A model generated the notes under the pieces. It ran no database searches and was not told where the DNA came from. It was given only the letters and a program-made list of their open reading frames with translations. Shown here piece after piece: positions 50,953 to 59,400 of a DNA stretch of 64,000 bases. The DNA comes from Microbacterium ginsengiterrae (GTDB lineage: Bacteria > Actinomycetota > Actinomycetes > Actinomycetales > Microbacteriaceae), in contig NZ_JACHMU010000001.1 of the NCBI RefSeq assembly GCF_014205075.1, positions 1,550,001-1,614,000 of the forward strand. Reading direction: 5' to 3'. Numbering within the stretch: position 1 is the stretch's first letter; every line of letters begins with the position of its first letter. The position numbers were made by a program, and so were the translations under genes.

Positions 50953-52382
50953 TGCAGACGACCTACCGATCAGGCCAGTGGTACGTACTCGTGGCACCCG
51001 GCGCTCTGATCGCGCTGTCACCCGACGCGCCGACGGAACTCGTCACCCGGCTGTGGGAGCGCGAGCGCTCCGCCGGTGAACTCGCCGCCGTCATCGACGC
51101 GCTCACGGAGCAGGCATCCGGCTCTTTCGCCGCCATGCTGCCGTTCGCGGCCGTCGTGATGGAGGGGCCCGATGCTCGTGTCGCCGTCCGGGGTGAGGCG
51201 ATCGTCGAGGTCACGGGCCCCGACGGGCATGAGAGCTTCACCGGCGCCAACGTGACGACATGGAGCGAGCGCTTCGTCGCCGACGCGAGCCGTATCGCGA
51301 TCTCGACCGGCGCCTCAGCGGACGAAGGGGACCTCCCGATCAGTGGTGGCATCGTCCGGGCGGCCACCGTCACCGCCGACATCGAACCGGCGGACATCGT
51401 CCCGGTCGCGGACGCGGTCCCTGATGCGCACGCTGCCGACTCCGGATCCGAGGAGAGGAACGCGGACGCCAGCGTCGCTCAGACCCTCGCCGCACTGCGG
51501 GTGCCGTCGGGCGAACCCGGACTCCCCGCAGCACTCGATGCCGATGCGGAGGCCGAACAGCAGGCGCCCGAGCCCGTCGCCGAGCAGCAGCGCGAGCCAG
51601 AGGTGCAGCCCTCCGAGGAGGAATCGGTGGCGGATGAGCTTGTCGCAGAAATCGCCGACGACGGTGAGACGGTCACTGACGAGCCGCCGCAGTCGGAGCC
51701 GTCTGCGGAGGAGTCGACGTCCTCGGACATCGAGACGGAGCGGATCCCTGAGGTGGCCTCCACCGATGACGATGTCGTCGACGGTGCGACCCTCGTGCCC
51801 TCGGACGTCACCTACGCCTCCGACTCGGACGAGTTCGACCAGCTCTTCGGCGCGACGATCGTCGCTCCAGGCCCCGCCGCCCCTCCGCCCGCACCGCCCG
51901 CGCCACCGGCGCCGCCTTTGACAGTGGACGGCGATCACGACGGCGCGACGATCTCACTCGCCGAGGCGCGCGCTCTTCGTCAGAACGTCCCGACGGCCGC
52001 GCCGGACGCGCCGACCGCGGTGCTGCCCGTCGTGGGAGGGTCTGCCGGACGCGTGCGTGTGTCGACCGGACAGGTGGTCACCCTCGATCGGACCGTCATC
52101 ATCGGTCGCCGCCCCCGGTCCACGCGCGCGAGCGGAGCGGACCTTCCGCACCTGATCGCGGTCGAGAGTCCGCAGCAGGACATCTCGCGCAGTCACCTCG
52201 AGATCCGTCCGGAGGGCGACACCGTCGTGGTCGTCGACCTGCACACGACGAACGGCTCGACGCTGCTGCGTCCTGGCGCGGATCCGCTGCGACTGCACCC
52301 CGGGGAGCCGACGCTCGTCCTCTCCGGTGACGTCGTCGACCTCGGCGACGGCGTCACCGTCGTGTTCGAGGACCTGCCGTGA
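50952..52382 (+). CDS. FHA domain protein with long acidic linker
   Basis: This 476-residue protein has no membrane segment. The N-terminal 130 residues form an unrecognised globular domain (SGQWYVLVAPGALIALSPDA and so on). A strongly acidic Glu/Ser/Pro-rich linker of about 170 residues follows, including a Pro-Ala stretch (about 305-325). A C-terminal FHA domain ends it (IIGRRPRSTRASGADLPHLI, QDISRSHLEIRPEG, LHTTNGSTLL). It starts on the phosphatase stop (TGATG) and overlaps the kinase start (GTGA). It is probably an adaptor that links phosphorylated partners. Confidence 0.87.
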   Translation: MQTTYRSGQWYVLVAPGALIALSPDAPTELVTRLWERERSAGELAAVIDALTEQASGSFAAMLPFAAVVMEGPDARVAVRGEAIVEVTGPDGHESFTGANVTTWSERFVADASRIAISTGASADEGDLPISGGIVRAATVTADIEPADIVPVADAVPDAHAADSGSEERNADASVAQTLAALRVPSGEPGLPAALDADAEAEQQAPEPVAEQQREPEVQPSEEESVADELVAEIADDGETVTDEPPQSEPSAEESTSSDIETERIPEVASTDDDVVDGATLVPSDVTYASDSDEFDQLFGATIVAPGPAAPPPAPPAPPAPPLTVDGDHDGATISLAEARALRQNVPTAAPDAPTAVLPVVGGSAGRVRVSTGQVVTLDRTVIIGRRPRSTRASGADLPHLIAVESPQQDISRSHLEIRPEGDTVVVVDLHTTNGSTLLRPGADPLRLHPGEPTLVLSGDVVDLGDGVTVVFEDLP

Positions 52383-54031
52383 GCAGACCCCCCTCCCGGC
52401 CGCCCGAGCTTCCGGGCTTCACTTATCTGCAGGTGCTCGGCACCGGTGGGTTCGCGGACGTCTTCCTCTATGAGCAGCAGATGCCCAAACGCCGTGTAGC
52501 GGTGAAAGTGCTCCTCGCGGATCGGATCTCCGACGGTGCCGCGAAGGAGTTCGCCGACGAGGCGAACGTCATGGCCATGCTGTCCACGCATCCGGCGATC
52601 GTCACGATCTACCAGTCGGGCGTCGCCGGCGACGGCCGTCCGTACATCGTGATGGAGAACTGCCCTCGTCCGAACCTGCAGACCAGGGCCCGCAAGGAGC
52701 CGCTGTCGGTCGCCGAGGCCCTGCGCGTCGGCATCCAGGTGGCCGGCGCCGTCGAGACGGCGCACCGCGCGGGTGTCCTCCACCGCGACATCAAGCCGGC
52801 CAACATCCTCGTCACCGAGTACAACCGCCCCGCGCTCACCGACTTCGGCATCGCCTCCACGACCGGCGCCGTCTCGGAGGCCACGGGCATGTCGATCCCG
52901 TGGTCGCCGCCGGAGTTCTTCGCCGATCCGCCGGTGAGCGGAGCGCGGTCGGATGTCTTCGCTCTCGGAGCGACCGTCTACACGCTCCTCGCCGGACGCT
53001 CGCCCTTCGAGCGTCCCGGGGAGCGGAACACGAGCGCCGATCTCATCGAGCGCATCGAGAGGGCACCGCTGCCTGCGCTCTCCAGGGGCGATTCCCCGTT
53101 GAGCCTGCAGCAGGTCCTCGAGCGCGCCATGGCCAAGAGCCCTGAGGCCCGCTACCCGAGCGCGGTCGCGTTCGCGCGGGCTCTGCAGAAGGTGCAGATC
53201 GAACTCTCCCACTCGGTCACGCCCATCGACATCGTCGACGACCACCCCCTTCCCGAGGACCTCGAGGAGGAGGACGACGGTCTCACCCGCGTGCGGGACA
53301 TCGTCAACATCGAGCCGGACGCCGGGAGCACCCGCCCATCCGCGACGACCAGGCCGATCGGCGGTCAGCGACCAGCGCCGACACCGCAGCCGGTCCCGCG
53401 GTTCGAGACGCCCGCATCGAACGGCGGCATCGCAGCGTCCGCGGACACCGTCATCCGCCCGGCGGCGGCCGGCACCTCCGCACCGGCGCCCGTCGATGAC
53501 GACCGCACCATCGCGCGCGGACCCCGAACGCTCTCGCCCGAGATCCCGAACGCGCACGTAGCCCCCGAGTTATCGGCGCCGACGACGGACGTCGCCGCTC
53601 CCCGCCGCACGTCCAAAGCCGGCCTCTGGGTCGCGGTGGCCGCGGTGGCCGCCGTCCTCGTCGGCGGCACGATCGTGGGTGTGAACCTCCTGCAGGGCCA
53701 GGAGGAACCGGACCCGGTGGCCACTCAGGACACCGTGGTCCCGAAGGATCCCGTCTCGGACGCCGTGCCGTCCGTGCAGGACCTCGAGGGCGAGCGCACA
53801 GGGGACTCCGTGTCCTTCCGCTGGGTGAACCCCTCGCCGGAGGACGGCGACCTCTTCCTGTGGAACACCGTCGACCTCGCCGGAGACGGTGCGACGGAGA
53901 CGACCGAGCAGACGACCGTGACCGTGGAGGGCGCGGCGTCCGGTCAGCTGTGCATCGACGTCATCCTTCGTCGTGACGACGGCCGGGCCTCTGCCCCGAC
54001 GCGGGGGTGCGTCGCGGAAGAAGGTCGGTGA
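52379..54031 (+). CDS. Transmembrane Ser/Thr protein kinase with Fn3-like sensor domain
   Basis: This is a Hanks-type kinase of 550 residues. The kinase domain (about 12-280) has GTGGFADVFLYEQ, RRVAVKVLLADR (ATP Lys), LHRDIKPANILV (catalytic Asp) and LTDFGIAS. A disordered juxtamembrane stretch of about 130 residues is followed by one helix (AVAAVAAVLVGGTIVGVNLL, about residue 425-445). An extracytoplasmic domain of about 100 residues resembles an Fn3 beta-sandwich, with two Cys that could form a disulfide. No PASTA repeats are present. It starts GTG on the FHA stop, and its last 71 bp overlap the convergent spermidine-synthase-like gene. It is the predicted source of phosphate for the FHA proteins of the locus. 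Confidence 0.92.
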   Translation: MSRPPSRPPELPGFTYLQVLGTGGFADVFLYEQQMPKRRVAVKVLLADRISDGAAKEFADEANVMAMLSTHPAIVTIYQSGVAGDGRPYIVMENCPRPNLQTRARKEPLSVAEALRVGIQVAGAVETAHRAGVLHRDIKPANILVTEYNRPALTDFGIASTTGAVSEATGMSIPWSPPEFFADPPVSGARSDVFALGATVYTLLAGRSPFERPGERNTSADLIERIERAPLPALSRGDSPLSLQQVLERAMAKSPEARYPSAVAFARALQKVQIELSHSVTPIDIVDDHPLPEDLEEEDDGLTRVRDIVNIEPDAGSTRPSATTRPIGGQRPAPTPQPVPRFETPASNGGIAASADTVIRPAAAGTSAPAPVDDDRTIARGPRTLSPEIPNAHVAPELSAPTTDVAAPRRTSKAGLWVAVAAVAAVLVGGTIVGVNLLQGQEEPDPVATQDTVVPKDPVSDAVPSVQDLEGERTGDSVSFRWVNPSPEDGDLFLWNTVDLAGDGATETTEQTTVTVEGAASGQLCIDVILRRDDGRASAPTRGCVAEEGR

Positions 54032-54872
54032 GGGTGCGGCGCATGTCCTCGATCATCGCGATCGAGGACGTCACATCCGGCAGATCCGGCTCGGGCGACC
54101 AGACGCCGTCTGCCTCGTGGATCGGCGATGCGTCGCCGATGAGCGCGTCGAGATCGGTCACCAGCGCGCCCTTGGACGCGTCGCCTCGCAGCTGTTCCCG
54201 GGTCGCGTCGGCCTCGATCTCCGTACCGCTCGCGATGAGGCAGGCGTTCCCGAAGCGAAGGCCGCCGAGCGCCGAGCCCTGCACGATCATCGCCACGTGC
54301 GGGAAGACGCTCCGCAGACCGGCGAGCTGCCGGCGGGTGAACGTCAGCTCCGGGCCGGCGACCGAATTGACGACGAGCACTCCGTCATCCGTGAGCACAC
54401 GGCGCGCGTCGGAGGCGAACTCGATCGAGGAGAACGCCGGTGGGATCCGTCCGTCGTGGAACACGTCGACGAGGATCGCCTCGTGAGAGCGGGGTCCGGC
54501 GCGTGCGAGCCAGGCGCGCGCATCCCCCTCGAGCAGACGGACGCCGTCCGGCGCAGGGAAACGGGTGCGCACGAGCGCGACCAGCGCCGGCTCGGACTCG
54601 ACGACGACCTGTTCGGCGCCCGGCCATCGCCATGCGATCTCGCGGGCGAGCATCAGCAGCCCGCCGCCGAGCTGTGCGACACGAGAGCGCTCTCGACGAC
54701 CGAGGGCGGCCATCATCCAGCGGGCGTACGCGAGTGCGAGCGGCTGCCCTGGCGCGGCGATGTGAGACTGCCGTACGCCGCCGACCTCCAGCATCCATCC
54801 GTCCGCGTGGGGCACCACGTGGGCCGTGCGTCCGTCCGAGAGAACGACGGCGTGCGGTTCATCCTTCGGCAT
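53961..54872 (-). CDS. Spermidine synthase-like methyltransferase-fold protein
   Basis: This 303-residue protein has the Rossmann core of spermidine synthase-like enzymes (VAQLGGGLLMLAREIAWRWP for the nucleotide-binding loop, VVVESEPALVALVRTRF, ARRVLTDDGVLVVNSVAG). The aminopropyltransferase Asp motif is only partly kept (AILVDVFHDGRIP), so the true substrate is uncertain. It is the only gene of the locus on the minus strand. Its 3' end overlaps the last 71 bp of the kinase gene. ATG 54872 is 6 nt from a weak -10 (CAGGAT on the minus strand, 54884-54879), perhaps leaderless. It is divergent from the second RDD-FHA gene. Confidence 0.78.
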   Translation of the reverse strand: MPKDEPHAVVLSDGRTAHVVPHADGWMLEVGGVRQSHIAAPGQPLALAYARWMMAALGRRERSRVAQLGGGLLMLAREIAWRWPGAEQVVVESEPALVALVRTRFPAPDGVRLLEGDARAWLARAGPRSHEAILVDVFHDGRIPPAFSSIEFASDARRVLTDDGVLVVNSVAGPELTFTRRQLAGLRSVFPHVAMIVQGSALGGLRFGNACLIASGTEIEADATREQLRGDASKGALVTDLDALIGDASPIHEADGVWSPEPDLPDVTSSIAMIEDMRRTLTDLLPRRTPASGQRPGRRHDEG

Positions 54873-54905
54873 CCCCCGATCCTGTCACGTTCCGGATCCG
54901 GCACT

Positions 54906-54923
54906 GTGGGGAGGACTACCCAT
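54906..54923. promoter_or_regulatory. Inverted-repeat site 2 of the secretion-like locus
   Basis: GTGGGGAGGACTACCCAT has the same GGGKA-N4-TMCCC layout as the sites at 37943 and 61189. It ends 31 nt before the -10 box at 54955, about one helical turn further than in the other two. It lies between divergent genes and might act on both. Confidence 0.45.
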
Positions 54924-54954
54924 GCGTCCGGTTCAGACATCGGGCCGGTATGGG

Positions 54955-54960
54955 TAACGT
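54955..54960 (+). promoter_or_regulatory. -10 box (TAACGT) for a leaderless GTG start at 54967
   Basis: TAACGT is followed by exactly 6 nt and then GTG 54967. It defines the start of the second transcription unit of the locus. Confidence 0.5.
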
Positions 54961-54966
54961 TGCAGG

Positions 54967-56454
54967 GTGCGGGCAGACGGACTCTGCCTCACCGAGGGGA
55001 GGTGGCGCGTGTCGACGATCTGGGAAGTGGATGACGCCGACGAAGAGATCGAGGGGTTGGATGCCGCCGGTCGCGCCGACCCCGCGTATGCAGCCGCGCT
55101 CGGGCTGATCCCCGCCCCCTTCGGACGGCGCTCCGTCGCGGTCACCATCGACGTGCTCGTCTACCTGCTCGTCCAGATCCCGTACTGGGCCTTCTCGGTC
55201 CCGCTCCTGCTCATGTTCGCCCGGTCGGACATCTCCCTGTACGGGCTCGTCAACCACCCGAACTTCTTCCTCGCCGCGCTCATGGCGGGCATCAGCGCGC
55301 TGCTCACCGCTGCGCTGCTGATCATCCAGGGCGCGTTCCAGGGGCGCGCGGGAGTCACCATCGGGAAGGGCATCGTCGGCATCCGCAGCGTCAACGTGGA
55401 GCGACTGGCGAAGCCGGGCTTCTGGCGCATCGTCCTGCGGACCCTGATCGTGGCCCTCTCGAACATCATCCCCGTGGTCGGCCCTGCCGTGCTGTTCTCC
55501 TCCGCCCTCCGGGATCCGGAGCAGCGGGGGCGCGCGTGGCACGACCACGCGACGCATGTCTGGCTCGTCGACATCAAGAAGGGCCTCGATCCCTACGACG
55601 CGAAGCGGATGCGCATCGCGCGGAAGGTCGTCAAGGTCGAGGTCGTGCCTCAGGCCAGCGCGCTGCCCTCGCTCGCGACCTCCGCGAACGGTGGAGCACT
55701 CCCCGAGTACCGGCCGGCGCATACCGTCAGCGCCGGTGTCCTCGGGGTGGCGAAGTCGAGGGGCCGTGGCCGACAGGATGCGGTCGGTGTCACCAGTCAG
55801 TCGACGCCGATGACCCCGCCGCCGGCGGGCGAGAGGGATGGCGCCGCCGTCGTCGGGGGCTACCGCGGCGATCGCCGCATCGCCGAGCAGCGCCCTGCGC
55901 CGGCGACTCCGGGAGCGGACCATCGGGTCGTGCTCGGCATCCCCGCCGGCATCGCCGCGAACACCGCTCCACCCCCCGCGGGCCCGGCCGCCCCGGCGCC
56001 CGCCGGGGGCGCAGGGCCCGCTGCAGTGAGGGTGCCGCAGGAGGTCGTGGAACGCCCCGTTGAGGTGATGGAGCGCCAGGTGGAGGTCGTGGAGCGCCCC
56101 GTCGAGGCCGTCGAACGGCACACGCGGATCGCGGTGCGGCTCATCCTCGACTCGGGCAGTGAACACGTGCTCGACGCGCTGACGGTCTTCGGGCGCAACC
56201 CCGAGAGCGATGCCTCCTCCGCAGCGGCCGTACGTGTGCCTGTCGCGGACGACACCCGCTCGGTGTCGAAGACGCACTTCGCGCTCCGGCCGCTGCCTGG
56301 AGGCGTCGAGGTTCGAGATCTGGGATCCACCAACGGCACGTTCATCCTGCGCGGAGGCGTCGAGACGCAGGTGGCGTCGGGGGCGTCCCTCATGGCCGCG
56401 CCCGGCGACGTGGTGCGATTCGGCGACCGCACGATGAGGATCGACGCGTCATGA
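54967..56454 (+). CDS. RDD-FHA membrane protein (second copy)
   Basis: This 495-residue protein repeats the plan of the gene at 48839: an RDD domain (about residues 50-200; VTIDVLVYLLVQIPYWAFSV, MAGISALLTAALLIIQGAF, then GKGIVGIRSVNVERLAKPGF), a long disordered linker, and a C-terminal FHA domain (LTVFGRNPESDASS, DDTRSVSKTHFALRP, RDLGSTNGTFIL). Just before the FHA domain are about four copies of a seven-residue repeat of the form V-V-E-R-P-V-E, perhaps a short helix. GTG 54967 is supported by the leaderless promoter; GTG 55009 is an alternative. It ends 33 nt before the FtsK/EssC-like gene. Confidence 0.86.
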   Translation: MRADGLCLTEGRWRVSTIWEVDDADEEIEGLDAAGRADPAYAAALGLIPAPFGRRSVAVTIDVLVYLLVQIPYWAFSVPLLLMFARSDISLYGLVNHPNFFLAALMAGISALLTAALLIIQGAFQGRAGVTIGKGIVGIRSVNVERLAKPGFWRIVLRTLIVALSNIIPVVGPAVLFSSALRDPEQRGRAWHDHATHVWLVDIKKGLDPYDAKRMRIARKVVKVEVVPQASALPSLATSANGGALPEYRPAHTVSAGVLGVAKSRGRGRQDAVGVTSQSTPMTPPPAGERDGAAVVGGYRGDRRIAEQRPAPATPGADHRVVLGIPAGIAANTAPPPAGPAAPAPAGGAGPAAVRVPQEVVERPVEVMERQVEVVERPVEAVERHTRIAVRLILDSGSEHVLDALTVFGRNPESDASSAAAVRVPVADDTRSVSKTHFALRPLPGGVEVRDLGSTNGTFILRGGVETQVASGASLMAAPGDVVRFGDRTMRIDAS

Positions 56455-56487
56455 CGTTCATGATCGGTGGACAGAGGGAACAGTGGA

Positions 56488-59400
56488 ATGAAGGTTAAGC
56501 TCACTCTCCATCGCGCGGGCGGCGACACCGTCGACATCGCGGTCGTCGCCGATTCGACGGCGACGACCGCGGATGTCGCCCGCCACATCGCGGCCGCCGA
56601 TCCCAGCAGGTCGATCCTCGTCGATCCCTCAGGACCTCTCACCCTTGCCGTCGCCCCGCCGACCGGTGAGCGTCTCGAGCCGCTGCTGCCTGACATCCCG
56701 ATCAGCGAGGCCCCGATCGGATCGGGCTTCGCCGCCGCCGTGCGGCCGGTGGACGGTGCGCTGCAGCGCCCCGCGGCCGACGGCAAGGTCGTCGCGATCG
56801 TGCGCGCGATCGCCGGGCCGCTGAAGGGGCAGTCGTTCCCCGTCGGACCGGGATACTCCTTCATCGGACGCACCGCCCCCAACGACGTCGTGCTGGCGGA
56901 CGGCATGGTGTCGAAGAAGCACGCCCGCCTGGAGGTGTCGACCTCCTTGGAGCTGGTCGACCTCAACTCCACGAACGGCATCCACGTCGACGGTGAGCAG
57001 GTCCAGCGCGTCCGTCTCGAGCCCGGTCAGCCGTTCGTGATCGGCGCGTCGACCCTCGTCATCGCGCTCGCCGACGACTACGACCCGTTCGCGGATCACG
57101 CCGTCCTCGAGCGCGGCGGCAGCCTGCGGTTCAACCGCAGTCCGCGTGTGGAGGACCGCTACCCCGGCGTGCAGCACACGCCGCCGAGGATGCCGACCGA
57201 GACGCTCATGAGGATCTTCCCCTGGACGATCCTCGTCGCGCCGATCATCATGGCGTTGTCCATCTACCTGATCACCGAACGCCCGCGCGCGCTGCTGCTG
57301 ATCATCATGACGCCGCTCATGGCGCTCGGGAACTTCATCAACCAGCGTCGGCAGATGAAGAACAAGACCAATCATGAGCTGCAGTTGTTCGAGCGGCAGT
57401 TCGAGCACCTGGAGGAGGTCTTCTTCCACGAGAAGCCTCGCGAGGAGAGCGCCAGGAACAAGGAGGTCCCCCCGGTCGTCGAGGTGTTCGACCACGCGAT
57501 GCGCCTCGGGCCCCTGTTGTGGACGCGACGGCCAGAGCACTGGAACTTCCTCGCCCTGCGTCTGGGGATCTCGACAGCACTGTCCCGCAATGCGATCGGC
57601 GACACCGAGACGCAGGACGGTCTGCCGGAGTACATCGAGCGCGTCGAGCGTCTCAAGGAGCGCTACAGGTACGTGCACGACGTGCCGGTCCTGGAGACGC
57701 TGCCGGCGAGCGGTTCCATCGGTGTCGCCGGCCCGAAGGACGTCGCGGCGGATGTCGTCCGGGGACTGGCCGTCCAGGTGTTCGGTCTGCACGCTCCGAA
57801 CGAGGTCGTCGCCGTGTCGTTCGCCGACTCGGAATGGGTCCAGGAGCTCGAGTGGCTCAAGTGGCTGCCGCACACCTCCAGCGAGACGAGTCCCTTCAAG
57901 GATCTTCCGCTCGCCGACAGTGCACCGACGGCGAACGCGCTGCTGAACCAGCTCGAGGACTACGTCATGCGTCAGGTGAAGGGGCCCGACCGTCGGGGGC
58001 CCTTCAAGGAGACCTGGAACCCGATGACGTACGGCACCGACGTGCACCGCGCCGCGCAGGAGCATGAGGTGAAGACGCGGATCTCGGTGATCGTCATGGT
58101 CACCGATGACGCTCCCGTCGATCGTGCCCGGCTCACGCAGGTACTCGAACTCGGCGCGCAGGTGGGCGTGCACGCGATCTTCGTCGCGCCGACCGTGGAG
58201 TCGCTGCCGGCCGCGTGCCGGAGCTACATGGACGTCACGGGCGGCCTGGACGATGTGACCGTCGGGCTCGTCCGCTCCGGCGAGCTGTACACGCAGACGC
58301 GGGTCGAGGGCGTCTCGAACGCCTACATGGACATGATGGCCAAGCGGCTCGCGTCGGTCACCGACGTGTCGACGGTGATCCATGACGAGTCCGACATCCC
58401 GAGTTCGGTGGCGTTCCTGTCTCTCGTCGGCGAGGAGGTCGCCAGCGACCCGCAGGCCGTCATCGACCGCTGGCGCCAGAACAACTCGATCATCGACCGC
58501 TCCGCGGCAGAGCGCCCCCGACTGCGCAGAGCGGGGAACCTCCGCGCGATCGTCGGTCAGGGCGTCAGCGACGCGATGACGCTGGACCTGCGCGCCCAAG
58601 GGCCGCACGCGTTGGTGGGCGGAACGACCGGTGCAGGTAAATCGGAATTCCTGCAGGCATGGGTCCTCGGGATCGCCAGCGCACACAGCCCCGATCGTGT
58701 CACCTTCCTCTTCGTCGACTACAAGGGCGGGTCCGCTTTCGCGGACTGCGTGGAGCTGCCGCACTGCGTCGGCCTCGTCACCGACCTCAGCCCGCACCTC
58801 GTGCGACGGGCGCTGACGAGTCTGCGAGCCGAGCTGCACTATCGCGAGCACCTGTTCAACAGGAAGAAGGTCAAGGATCTTCTCGAACTCGAGAAGAGGC
58901 AGGACCCGGAGACCCCTCCGGCGCTCGTGCTCGTGATCGACGAGTTCGCGGCGCTCGCCGGAGAGGTGCCGGAGTTCGTCGACGGCGTCGTGGACATCGC
59001 CCAGCGCGGTCGCTCGCTCGGCATCCACCTGATCATGGCGACGCAGCGACCCGCCGGCGTCATCAAGGACAACCTCCGTGCCAACACCAACCTCCGGGTC
59101 GCGCTGCGCATGGCGGACGAGTCCGACTCGCGCGACGTCGTCGACGATGTCGTCGCCGCGTCGTTCCCGCCCTCCCTGCCCGGTCGAGCGATCGCGAAGA
59201 CGGGGCCCGGTCCGCTCACACCGTTCCAGTCGGCGTACGCGGGCGGCTGGACGGCCACGGAAGAGGTGGCCGCGGCCGAGGTGAAGGTCGCAGAGCTGCG
59301 GTTCGGAAGCGTGCACGAGTGGGAGCCCGACCGCCCCGCCGAGAGCGACTCGCACGACGAGGACCTCGGGCCCAACGACCAGAAGCGCATCGTGAGGTCG

